This document shows positions 53,727 through 61,672 of a stretch of 64,000 bases of DNA, piece after piece. The DNA is from Methylocystis heyeri (GTDB lineage Bacteria > Pseudomonadota > Alphaproteobacteria > Rhizobiales > Beijerinckiaceae): contig NZ_CP046053.1 in NCBI RefSeq assembly GCF_004802635.2, forward strand, positions 62,001 through 126,000. Reading direction: 5' to 3'. Below the pieces are notes generated by a model. That model saw only the letters and a list, made by a program, of their open reading frames with translations, ran no database searches and had not been told where the DNA came from. A program made the translations under genes and the position numbers. Within the stretch, counting starts at the first letter, position 1. Every line of letters begins with the position of its first letter.

Positions 53727-53793
53727 TCGCTACTCCGAACATAGTTAACGAGTTCCTGCTTGTCAAATACTTTCTATGTCGCTACTCTGAACA
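53727..53793. promoter_or_regulatory. Divergent regulatory region with direct repeats, probable XRE operator
   Basis: TCGCTACTCCGAACA (53727-53741) and TCGCTACTCTGAACA (53779-53793) are 15-bp direct repeats with one mismatch, 52 bp apart, in the 154-bp gap between the divergent MBL and XRE genes. They are the best candidate for binding by the XRE protein on both promoters. Confidence 0.6.
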
Positions 53794-53829
53794 AACTGAA
53801 CTCGCTTGGAAAATGACGGGAGACACGCC

Positions 53830-54150
53830 ATGACAAGCACCTTTGGAGAGAAGATTCGCGCCCTGAGGAAAGAGAAAAAGCTCACCCTCGATCAGCTCGC
53901 GGAAAAAGCCCAAAGCTCCAAAAGCTACATCTGGGAACTCGAAAACAAGAATCCTCCAAGGCCTTCTGCCGACAAAATCGCCAAAATAGCCGAGGTGCTT
54001 GGAACGACCGCTGACTACCTGATGGATTCTCAAAATCTGCAAAGCAAGGAAACGGCTAAGGATCTTGCATTCTACAGGAAATACCAGACCATGGACGAGT
54101 CGAAAAAGGACACGATCCGGCAAATGTTGGACCTTCTCGAAAAGAAGTGA
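53830..54150 (+). CDS. XRE-family regulator, CapH-like position
   Basis: A 106-residue regulator with a classic Cro/C1 helix-turn-helix in residues 5-65: KIRALRKEKKLTLDQLAEKAQSSKSYIWELENK and then AKIAEVLGTTADYL. The C-terminal 40 residues (KDLAFYRKYQTMDESKKDTIRQML) are a helical dimerisation tail. ATG at 53830 has GGGAGA 6 bp upstream. The stop overlaps the peptidase gene region, and the peptidase is likely to inactivate this repressor after a damage signal, as CapP does for CapH and ImmA for ImmR. It faces away from the operon it probably represses. Confidence 0.85.
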   Translation: MTSTFGEKIRALRKEKKLTLDQLAEKAQSSKSYIWELENKNPPRPSADKIAKIAEVLGTTADYLMDSQNLQSKETAKDLAFYRKYQTMDESKKDTIRQMLDLLEKK

Positions 54151-54152
54151 CC

Positions 54153-55037
54153 ATGGAATCCAAATTTAGCGCGCTACGCTGGGCCTTGGAGATGACGCAG
54201 TTCTGGAAGCTGGCGTTGCCAGACAAGCGGTTTCCTGTCGATGTCGAAGCCATCGCAACTGAGGTGTCGCGCGCCCGCTTTCCGAAAGATCCCTTGAAGG
54301 GGATCGAGGGGGGCAATCTGCCGGGCTTTGAAGGCGCGCTTTATCCGTTGGGTAATCCGCGCGACGGCTGGGGAATTATATACAACAATGCCGGAGTCGC
54401 ACCCGGCAGGAAGCGGTTCACGATAGCACACGAGTTCGGCCATTATCTCGCTCATCGGCATACGCTCCCTCCTGAGGGCGTCAAATGCGATTCCAAAGCC
54501 ATCATTCGCCGCGATGGCGCCGGGATCGAGAAGGAGGCCGACGAGTTCGCCGCCTATCTTTTGATGCCGTACGACGATTTCAAGCAACACATCCCTCCAT
54601 CTAAAAAGCCGTCGATCGACGATCTCATTGCCTGTGCGGACCGCTACGGCGTGTCGTTGATTGCAGCTACCTTGAGATGGCTGGAATACACGGAGCGCCG
54701 TGCCGTATTTGTCGTCTCTCGAGATGGCGGGGCGCTATGGGCGAAATCAAGTGAGCCAGCTTTTAAGTCTGGTCGTTTTCTGCGGACAGCAAAAGAGACA
54801 TACATGCTTCCCGACGCAGCCTTGGCTGCCCGTGACGAATTTGACAGCCAAGGACGCGCGACTGCAATTCACCCGCCCGGCGTCTGGTTTCCCGAGGAAA
54901 CCGAAGAGATGACGATCCGCTCCAAGACATATGATCTATCGCTGACGTTATTGTTTCTACCGCGCGAGTTTCGTTACGCAGCAGTGATCCAGTCAGATCT
55001 GATGGACACCTTTGAGCGGATGACTAGCCGATCATGA
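54153..55037 (+). CDS. ImmA/IrrE-family metallopeptidase, CapP-like position
   Basis: A 294-residue zinc peptidase. The HEFGH active site is in FTIAHEFGHYLAHRHTL near residue 93, with the third ligand in the following IEKEADEFAAYLLMPYDDFKQH segment (GxExxADxFAxxLLMP is the family hallmark). The C-terminal 130 residues are a mixed alpha/beta, GAF-like region that may sense single-stranded DNA or another signal. ATG at 54153, with an in-frame GTG at 54147 that overlaps the XRE stop. In CapH/CapP pairs, this peptidase cleaves the repressor after DNA damage and switches on CBASS or BREX operons. That activity is inferred here from order and motifs. Confidence 0.88.
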   Translation: MESKFSALRWALEMTQFWKLALPDKRFPVDVEAIATEVSRARFPKDPLKGIEGGNLPGFEGALYPLGNPRDGWGIIYNNAGVAPGRKRFTIAHEFGHYLAHRHTLPPEGVKCDSKAIIRRDGAGIEKEADEFAAYLLMPYDDFKQHIPPSKKPSIDDLIACADRYGVSLIAATLRWLEYTERRAVFVVSRDGGALWAKSSEPAFKSGRFLRTAKETYMLPDAALAARDEFDSQGRATAIHPPGVWFPEETEEMTIRSKTYDLSLTLLFLPREFRYAAVIQSDLMDTFERMTSRS

Positions 55038-55260
55038 CATAATCTCGAAGCGGCCGGGGCGTTGTTAACACGATCTGAGCCAGCTCTGAATACGCCGCGC
55101 GGATTATTCGCAGGCGCCTTCTCCCTGCTCGTTTCCACGATGACGACACCAAAAGCTTCGAGGCGAAACGTGAGCGGCTTCCCACGCTCATGACGCGCGC
55201 TTCGCACCGTATCGCTCCACCGCTCTCACCCGGCATGGTCCAGCTTCACGCAAAGCCGGC

Positions 55261-57687
55261 CTACATCAGTTCTGGTAAATCGTCGGGTGTGTCGACGAAC
55301 ATTTCGGCTTTGAAACCTGCCGTTCCCATTTCCCCTTCGAATTTTTCTCTCAGCTCCGGTTCGTTTTGGAGCCTTTCGGCAATCACCTTTCGCAAAGCCT
55401 CAGTCTCGCTTTTCACTTCCAACGTCATTTTAAGCACGTCCCCATCGGCTCGCTCAGCTCGCTCGGCTTGACCCGTCACCCCCGAAACGTCAGCGCTTAC
55501 GGCTGTCGCCGCCGATGCCGCCGCCGGCTCGCTACCGGCGGAGGTCACTACGGCAACAGCCCCACTGACCGCGCGCTCCCCACTCGTCCGCGTTGTTTCC
55601 GGTCTTGGCTCAGCGCCTTGCACGCTCCCCCAATCGCCGCCGCCGCCGAATTGTTCCGCGCGATCGGCGTTCAAGGTATTTCGCGCCGACACGATTTCCG
55701 CCCGCAGCTCGCGCGTCGCGTCCACGCTTGCTCCCGGCCGTGTCAGAAGCCCGCGACGACGCTTCAACGGTTCAAAACTCTCTGCTTCCGTTCGAAGGCG
55801 CCTGCAAATATCTGCGATCGGCTCGTTTCGCGTCTCGTTCATGGCCGTAACGAAGGCCGCACGAAAAACCTCGCAATCTTCGAAAACGGCTTCCGCCGCC
55901 GCCATGACGCGCGCCAGCGCTGCGTCATGTTTCGAGCCGGCCCCCAAGCGCGCCGCCTGAGGCTCCACTGGCGCAGACCATTGACTCTCCCCGACGGCTG
56001 GGATGCTCAGCCGGCTCTTAAAGGCCGCCGCCGCCGCGACCTTTCGCTTATATCCGGCGTCCTTGAAGAAGTTAATCTTGCCGATGACCGCGGCGTAATG
56101 GCCACGGACGAGCAACAACGACTTTTTCGAGTCGAGCCGCCGCAGCTCTTCTCCGGTCATTAGCGGCTCCAATTCCCAGCGCCCCTGCGTCGACCGACTG
56201 GCGCGCGGCATCCCGCCGATGAAGCCGGCGCCGCCGACGGAGGTTCCCCACCCCTCGCGCCGCACCCAATGCTTTCCGACCTCCTCGGCGCAATATTTCG
56301 CCGTGGTGTCGTCACCGACGCCGATCAAGAGTTTCACGTCCATATTGCCGATCAACATATCCCTGGTTGCGCGACCATAGCGCACGTCCATCTGAGTCAG
56401 GCCTTGCGCGATCACCGCAATTTGGAAGCCGTAGCCTGCCACGAGCGGCGCACGATCGACGATTTCGGGCATACGCCCGAATTGATAAAACTCGTCGAGC
56501 ATGAGGAGCAGCTTGTGCGGTTCGTCCAGCCCGGGCAGCTCTTTGAGCAATACGTCATGCACCTGTTGCACCAGGAGACGCACGACTGCTTCGACCGTCC
56601 CGAAATTTCCGACCGGCGTTCCAATCAGAATCGTGAAGGGCGTGCGGCGCAAATCGGCAATGTTGAAGTCGCTTCTGCTGGTCGCCTTGTCCACCAGCTC
56701 ATTGTTCCAAGCATCGAGCGCCGTCGTTATGTGCGCTTCGAACGACATGCGCTGCTTGTCTTCCCGCCCTATGTGCTGGCGAAATTTGTCGACGACGAAC
56801 TCGTTCAAATTGGGCTCCGCGACGAGGATATCTCCCATGACCTTCGCGAGGCTTTGCCCGCGACTCATCATTTTCAAAGCGGATTTGATCGTGCGGCGCC
56901 CGCGCATCGTTTCGCTATCGAGCACATAGGCGAGAAGCCCGGCGAACAGCCCCCGCGCCGTTTCCGCCCAATAGGCGTCACCCGTCGCCGGCGTCGCGAT
57001 CAAACTGCGCGCGATGTTCGTGACATCCGTTGCGCGCTCCGGCCAGGGCGACACGAGGTCCAACGGATTCCAACAATGCGACTCGGGCGAGCCCGGCGAG
57101 AACATGAAAATCCTTTGGCCCAACGCCGCGCGCGCCGCGCCGATCTCGGCCCACATTTCTCGCTTTATGTCCAAGCCGATCAAGGAGCCGCACCATTCGA
57201 GCGCGTTCGCGAGAACGAAGCCTATGCCCTTGCCCGAGCGCGTCGGGCCGTTCACATATATGTGGCTCGGTCCGCCATAGCGCACGTCGACGCCGTTGAA
57301 GCGCCCGAGAAAGATCGAATAACCCGGCCGGCCGTTCAGCAAACCCGCCGCCTTCAGGTCTTTCGCCGTCGCCAAACGCGCGCCGCCTTTCGGCGCTTGA
57401 ATGGCTCGAAAATTATTGAAAATCTGAGATGCGCCGACTGAGACGATGACGAAAGCAAGCGTTGCGCCGAGGCTCGCGCGCCCGACGATCTTTTTTACCA
57501 CCGGGTTGCCCCATTCCGCCATCGCCGATTGCGCGGGCAACAGCAGCTCGGACCCATGCGCGAAGCGTTGCCAGAGCGCCCAACTATGCGAGTGCATGGC
57601 GACGGCAAGCGCAAAGGCGGCTTCCCAAAGAAGGAAGGCCGCGAGCAAAGTCGCGACGCCAGCAGCGAGATAAGCGAAGACCCGCAT
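55261..57687 (-). CDS. virD4: VirD4/TraG-type coupling protein
   Basis: An 808-residue T4SS coupling ATPase. The N-terminal 95 residues contain two membrane helices (AAGVATLLAAFLLWEAAFAL and LGATLAFVIVSVGAS). Walker A is GPTRSGKGIGFVL near 148, Walker B LLMLDEFYQFG near 395, and AVIAQGLTQMDVRYG is a further conserved motif. The C-terminal 230 residues are an Ala/Glu/Arg-rich extension, longer than in VirD4 of Agrobacterium. It links the relaxosome (TraI/TraJ) to the VirB channel. It is the last gene of the T4SS operon, 9 bp after virB11. Confidence 0.92.
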   Translation of the reverse strand: MRVFAYLAAGVATLLAAFLLWEAAFALAVAMHSHSWALWQRFAHGSELLLPAQSAMAEWGNPVVKKIVGRASLGATLAFVIVSVGASQIFNNFRAIQAPKGGARLATAKDLKAAGLLNGRPGYSIFLGRFNGVDVRYGGPSHIYVNGPTRSGKGIGFVLANALEWCGSLIGLDIKREMWAEIGAARAALGQRIFMFSPGSPESHCWNPLDLVSPWPERATDVTNIARSLIATPATGDAYWAETARGLFAGLLAYVLDSETMRGRRTIKSALKMMSRGQSLAKVMGDILVAEPNLNEFVVDKFRQHIGREDKQRMSFEAHITTALDAWNNELVDKATSRSDFNIADLRRTPFTILIGTPVGNFGTVEAVVRLLVQQVHDVLLKELPGLDEPHKLLLMLDEFYQFGRMPEIVDRAPLVAGYGFQIAVIAQGLTQMDVRYGRATRDMLIGNMDVKLLIGVGDDTTAKYCAEEVGKHWVRREGWGTSVGGAGFIGGMPRASRSTQGRWELEPLMTGEELRRLDSKKSLLLVRGHYAAVIGKINFFKDAGYKRKVAAAAAFKSRLSIPAVGESQWSAPVEPQAARLGAGSKHDAALARVMAAAEAVFEDCEVFRAAFVTAMNETRNEPIADICRRLRTEAESFEPLKRRRGLLTRPGASVDATRELRAEIVSARNTLNADRAEQFGGGGDWGSVQGAEPRPETTRTSGERAVSGAVAVVTSAGSEPAAASAATAVSADVSGVTGQAERAERADGDVLKMTLEVKSETEALRKVIAERLQNEPELREKFEGEMGTAGFKAEMFVDTPDDLPELM

Positions 57688-57696
57688 TCGCGCCCC

Positions 57697-58767
57697 TTAC
57701 GTTTTTTTCGCAAAGCCACGAAAATAGATTTCCGACACGCCGCGCGTCGGCCGGCGGCGCAGTTGGACGACCATCGGAACCACCGAGCGCACGTATTCCA
57801 TGATTTCGCTTTTGGTGAGCTTCAAATCGGATTGCAGCGTCATCAGCGCCAGGCGCTCGAAAGCGCCATGACAACTATCGGCGTGCAGCGTCGTCAACGA
57901 GCCGGGATGGCCCGTGTTGACCGCTTGCAAAAACGTCGCGGCTTCCGCGCCGCGAATTTCGCCGAGAAACAGGCGATCGGGACGAAGACGAAGACTGGCT
58001 TCGAGCAAATTCTGAATGGAAACCTGTGCGAGCCCCTGCCCGCCTTTCGACGCCAGCAAGGAGAGCCAGTTGGGTTGCGGCGGTTGCAGCTCGCGCGTGT
58101 CCTCGATCGACACGACGCGCTCGCTATCAGGGACCTCTTTGAGAAGCGCGTTGAGGAAGGTCGTCTTTCCCGACGACGTTCCGCCCGAAATAATCATCGT
58201 GACGTGATTTTTCACCGCAAACGTCAGGGCTCTTCGCACGCCTTCGGGGGAGGCGTCTTGCAGCAGAGACGCCAGCTCCGTTTCGACTTCCGGGTAATGG
58301 TCGAGATCGGGCTTGGCAGGACCGCGTATCCTCACACCCTCAAAAGCGCCCATGCGCGCGTAGTCGCTCAAATCGAGATTGGCGATGACCTGCTTGCGGA
58401 TCGAAAAGGCGCCGCCGCTCGGGGCGGCCGGCGCCAGCACGCCCTGAAATCGCTCACCATGCGGCATGGCGGCGGACAGGAGCGGCGTCGAGGAGTTGAC
58501 CGATTGCGAGGTGGCGGCGGCGACATGCTCCGCAAGCCGCCTTACCGCCGTTTCGGTCAGCTCTTCGACCTCGAACCGCTCCATCGCCGATTTGCCGAGG
58601 GTTTCGACCCAAACTTCTCCCGGCCCGTTGACGCAGATTTCGATGACGTCAGGGTTTTGTAACCATTGACGAATTGGCTCCGCCGCTTGGCGGAAGAACA
58701 CCGGCAGGGACTCCCAAAGAGGGATCCCGATCGCCCCGCGCTCGTCTATTGGGGTGCTTGAGTTCAT
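57697..58767 (-). CDS. virB11: VirB11 traffic ATPase
   Basis: A 356-residue hexameric secretion ATPase. N-terminal domain with WLQNPDVIEICVNGPGEVWVE, then Walker A IISGGTSSGKTTFLNALL near residue 195, the Asp box VSIEDTRELQ, Walker B LFLGEIRGAEAATFLQA, and the His box TTLHADS. It powers pilus assembly and DNA transfer at the inner membrane. The ATG at 58767 gives a start that overlaps the VirB10 tail by 119 bp; the overlap is unavoidable because the WESLPVFFRQA segment before the first motif is conserved-looking. Confidence 0.92.
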   Translation of the reverse strand: MNSSTPIDERGAIGIPLWESLPVFFRQAAEPIRQWLQNPDVIEICVNGPGEVWVETLGKSAMERFEVEELTETAVRRLAEHVAAATSQSVNSSTPLLSAAMPHGERFQGVLAPAAPSGGAFSIRKQVIANLDLSDYARMGAFEGVRIRGPAKPDLDHYPEVETELASLLQDASPEGVRRALTFAVKNHVTMIISGGTSSGKTTFLNALLKEVPDSERVVSIEDTRELQPPQPNWLSLLASKGGQGLAQVSIQNLLEASLRLRPDRLFLGEIRGAEAATFLQAVNTGHPGSLTTLHADSCHGAFERLALMTLQSDLKLTKSEIMEYVRSVVPMVVQLRRRPTRGVSEIYFRGFAKKT

Positions 58768-60010
58768 ACAGCGCCTCTTTCACAGGGTCCGGATAGAGAT
58801 CTTCGAAATCGAGATCGCGCTTCACGAAAACGATGATGCGCGTTCCCTGATCGACGTATATCGTCGGCGGAATGTGAATCTCGTCCTTCAGAGCCTCCTC
58901 GGCCATTTTCTGGACGCTCTGCGACATCGTTTGCGCGCCGATGCTGCGCGCGTTGAGCGCAATCTGATTTTGCGAGCTTCCACCCCCGATCGGGATCAGC
59001 GTCCCGGTCGTCGGATCGAAAGCGTAGGTCTGATTGCTGGCTTGGTTTTGATTGTTTTGTCCAAGCTGCGCGACGAATTGCGCCACGCCCCCCGTGATCG
59101 TCAGCAGCGCCGCATTGCCGAATCTGTCGAGGAAATGTTTGTCCACTTCGCCGGTCAGGCCGGAGCGCCCCAAACTGTCGGTTCCGTACGAGCCCAGCAT
59201 CAGCGAGACGCCATCGGCGCGCAGCATCCGCGTCCACACGATGAAAATGCGCGACTGACCCCGATTGAGGCCCGAGCGATATTCGCCCGTCAGCATCGTT
59301 CCTTTGGGGATGAGCACACGCCGACCGTCGAAGGAATAGACGTCTTCGGTCGTCGTCGCTCGCACATTGCCCGGCAAATCCGAACTGATCGCCGTTTCCA
59401 ATATGCCTTTGATCATGAAGCCCTGCGGCACGAGCGCATCCGTGCGATGATTCTTCGTGGCGCGCGCCCGAACAACGTCGTTTTCGGCGTTCTTGAGAAA
59501 CCTGCGGTTGGCGTCTCCCTCCTTTTCTTCCGCTGTCAGATGTGCGGAACCGTCGACCGAAGCCGTTCCTTCCCGGTCGTTCACGACCAGCATGGGGGAG
59601 CGCAGTCGCGCCTCGCGCCTGGCCACCTCTTCCTTACGAAGCCTTTCCAATTCCGCCAGCCGGCGTGCTTCGCTGTCGTCCACGGGCGCTTGCTGGACCA
59701 CAACTCCAGTCGGCGGCGCGACGACCGTCGCCGCCGCCGGTGGAGGCGGAGCAATGACAAATCTATTTTCCTCTGGCTTCGGCGGAGGCTTGTCGAAGGA
59801 AACGCCGGGTTGCAGCCTCGCCGTCGCGAAAGACTCTTCGCCGGCGTTTTGGGGCTTTCCCCCTTTTTTGGAAGAGGTGTACCAAACGAGACCGAGAATC
59901 AGCGCGAGGACCGCCGCCATCACCATCGCCACCATGACGCTCGGATTGGACGCTTGGCGCGTCACCGTTTCGTTCGCGAGTCGGCTTTCTTCGTCGAAAT
60001 CGGCGGCCAT
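58649..60010 (-). CDS. virB10: VirB10 core-complex protein
   Basis: A 453-residue protein with one N-terminal membrane helix (VAMVMAAVLALILGLVWYT), a proline-rich periplasmic linker (residues 70-140, PPPKPEENRFVIAPPPPAA), and the C-terminal TrbI/VirB10 beta-barrel domain with VPQGFMIKGILETAI, GRRVLIPKGTML and YVDQGTRIIVFVKRDLDF. It bridges the inner and outer membrane in the T4SS core. About 35 residues extend past the usual end and overlap virB11 in another frame. It begins 18 bp after virB9. Confidence 0.92.
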   Translation of the reverse strand: MAADFDEESRLANETVTRQASNPSVMVAMVMAAVLALILGLVWYTSSKKGGKPQNAGEESFATARLQPGVSFDKPPPKPEENRFVIAPPPPAAATVVAPPTGVVVQQAPVDDSEARRLAELERLRKEEVARREARLRSPMLVVNDREGTASVDGSAHLTAEEKEGDANRRFLKNAENDVVRARATKNHRTDALVPQGFMIKGILETAISSDLPGNVRATTTEDVYSFDGRRVLIPKGTMLTGEYRSGLNRGQSRIFIVWTRMLRADGVSLMLGSYGTDSLGRSGLTGEVDKHFLDRFGNAALLTITGGVAQFVAQLGQNNQNQASNQTYAFDPTTGTLIPIGGGSSQNQIALNARSIGAQTMSQSVQKMAEEALKDEIHIPPTIYVDQGTRIIVFVKRDLDFEDLYPDPVKEALYELKHPNRRARGDRDPSLGVPAGVLPPSGGANSSMVTKP

Positions 60011-60028
60011 CTTAAAACTCCAAGCCTC

Positions 60029-60913
60029 TCATTGTCCCAAGCTCGACAAGCCGTTGCTCGTCGGAGCGGAAAAAGGGTCGCTTCCCAGCACTTGCGTCAG
60101 GAGGCTCTTTTCTTCCGGTGCGTGAACGCCCTGCAGATTGGCTTGCACGTCGTTCTCTCGCGTTTTCGGTTCGGGGCGGCTCGAAGCGCGCAAATTGAAG
60201 ACGCAGGCCGTTTCGTCGCCGTTGCGCATCGTCCACTGACCCGCCGTCTTGTCGACGACGATCATTTCGCCTTCACGCCGATAGTTCATCAGCGTTTCGC
60301 TGCGATCGGTGTTAACGACGAAAATTCCCGGAACCTCACCGGAGAAGCGAAAATACGTCTTCGTCCCATCGTCGAAGACATTTTCCGGTTTGAGGGTGAC
60401 GCTCCCCTTGTAACTGTAGTCGAAATTGCGAACGCCCGAGCGCTTCGCGTTTCGCATGTTGGGAAACGACGCCAACTCGCGCGCCTTTTCCATGAGGCGC
60501 GCGTCGGCTTCATCCTCTGGATAGGTGAAGCGCACTTTGAAGACGACCCGATGCGCGGATTGCGAGTCCGCGCGCAGAATGAAGCTGTAAATGCGCTTGC
60601 GCGTCACGATGGTCATGTTCGTGACCGCGCCCTTATCGAGCGGCTTTATGAAGAGATAGCGCTTAGATTGATCCGGCACCGCCTGCCAGGCAAGCGAGTC
60701 GCCGAGAGCAACGGTCTCGATCTTCTCGTCCTCGCCAAGCACGACGATCGTGGAAACCCCGCGCGTTCCCCAAACCGTGACGACGTTGTCGCGCTCGAAA
60801 GGAACCGTGCGAATGCGTGAATCCGCGACCACCGGTGTTGGCGAGCGTTCTGCTCTCGCAGGAGGCGCGAGCGCCGTCGTCAAGACGACGCCGAGGCAAA
60901 GAATGCGCTTCAT
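60029..60913 (-). CDS. virB9: VirB9 outer-membrane core protein
   Basis: A 294-residue periplasmic protein with a signal peptide (MKRILCLGVVLTTALAPPARA) and the VirB9/CagX fold: GTRGVSTIVVLGEDEKIETVALGD and, near the end, NVFDDGTKTYFRF, FVVNTDRSETLMNYR and WTMRNGDETACVFN. With VirB10 and the VirB7-like lipoprotein it forms the outer-membrane core. The ATG overlaps the virB8 stop (ATGA). A Cys near the C-terminus may cross-link with VirB7. Length is typical. Confidence 0.92.
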   Translation of the reverse strand: MKRILCLGVVLTTALAPPARAERSPTPVVADSRIRTVPFERDNVVTVWGTRGVSTIVVLGEDEKIETVALGDSLAWQAVPDQSKRYLFIKPLDKGAVTNMTIVTRKRIYSFILRADSQSAHRVVFKVRFTYPEDEADARLMEKARELASFPNMRNAKRSGVRNFDYSYKGSVTLKPENVFDDGTKTYFRFSGEVPGIFVVNTDRSETLMNYRREGEMIVVDKTAGQWTMRNGDETACVFNLRASSRPEPKTRENDVQANLQGVHAPEEKSLLTQVLGSDPFSAPTSNGLSSLGQ

Positions 60914-61662
60914 TGTTGTGGGGCCCCCGTCGTCGCGGGAATGACGGATTCTTGATCCTTACGATATTCGATCACCTGGAAGCCGAGCGGATTGTCGAAA
61001 CGCCATTCGTTTTTCATCGGTTCGTTCGTGTAGCGAAAGCGCACGTTCGCCGCCCAATGCTGAACGATTTGCTCGCGCTCCGTAGTGCGCGTCGTCATGA
61101 AGCGCACGGCGGCCGTCGCCTGCGTTTTTGGGTTTTGCATCCAGCCGTTCGTCAGAAAGTTCACGCTCTTGACGTAGACCTTGATGCGTCCCGTCACTCC
61201 CCAAAGCTTCGCCGGATTGTCGGGATTGCCAGGGGAGTAGAGTTCGGTCAGCTCCTTGCTGGCCGTTGCCGCCGAAAGCAGAGACGCGAGTTCGAAATTG
61301 TCGCGTAGCGCCGGAGGGTCGTAGGTCTCGCGCGCCCGGATGTAGCGGACGATGGCCGCTTGCGTCACTGCCTCGCGTTGCGAGATCGGCCCACCCTCTT
61401 CCAAGGGCCGCGCCACCTCGACGAAGCCCGTCGCCTTATCGACGAGCAGCGTCACCACTTCCGTCGATTTCAGGGGGATCAGCGCCAGCAGCGACCAGAG
61501 CGCGCCAAAGAGCGCCAGACACAGCACCACGGAGACGACGCGCCAGCTATTGCGTGACAATTCCAAGCGGCGGTAGATGTCGCGCTCCCAGCGCGCGCCA
61601 TCCTCGTAATAATGGCCCTTCACCAAAGGGCTGGGCCGCCCGTCGCCCGCATCCGTCGTCAT
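60910..61662 (-). CDS. virB8: VirB8 inner-membrane assembly factor
   Basis: A 250-residue bitopic protein with a cytoplasmic N-terminus (YYEDGARWERDIYRRLELSRN), one membrane helix (WRVVSVVLCLALFGALWSLLAL) and the periplasmic VirB8 domain with TRETYDPPALRDNF-like sequence (RETYDPPAL is visible) and IKVYVKSVNFL. VirB8 nucleates T4SS assembly and contacts VirB9 and VirB10. It starts 10 bp after virB6 ends, and its stop overlaps virB9. Typical length. Confidence 0.9.
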   Translation of the reverse strand: MTTDAGDGRPSPLVKGHYYEDGARWERDIYRRLELSRNSWRVVSVVLCLALFGALWSLLALIPLKSTEVVTLLVDKATGFVEVARPLEEGGPISQREAVTQAAIVRYIRARETYDPPALRDNFELASLLSAATASKELTELYSPGNPDNPAKLWGVTGRIKVYVKSVNFLTNGWMQNPKTQATAAVRFMTTRTTEREQIVQHWAANVRFRYTNEPMKNEWRFDNPLGFQVIEYRKDQESVIPATTGAPQQ

Positions 61663-61672
61663 GCGTCAGTCC

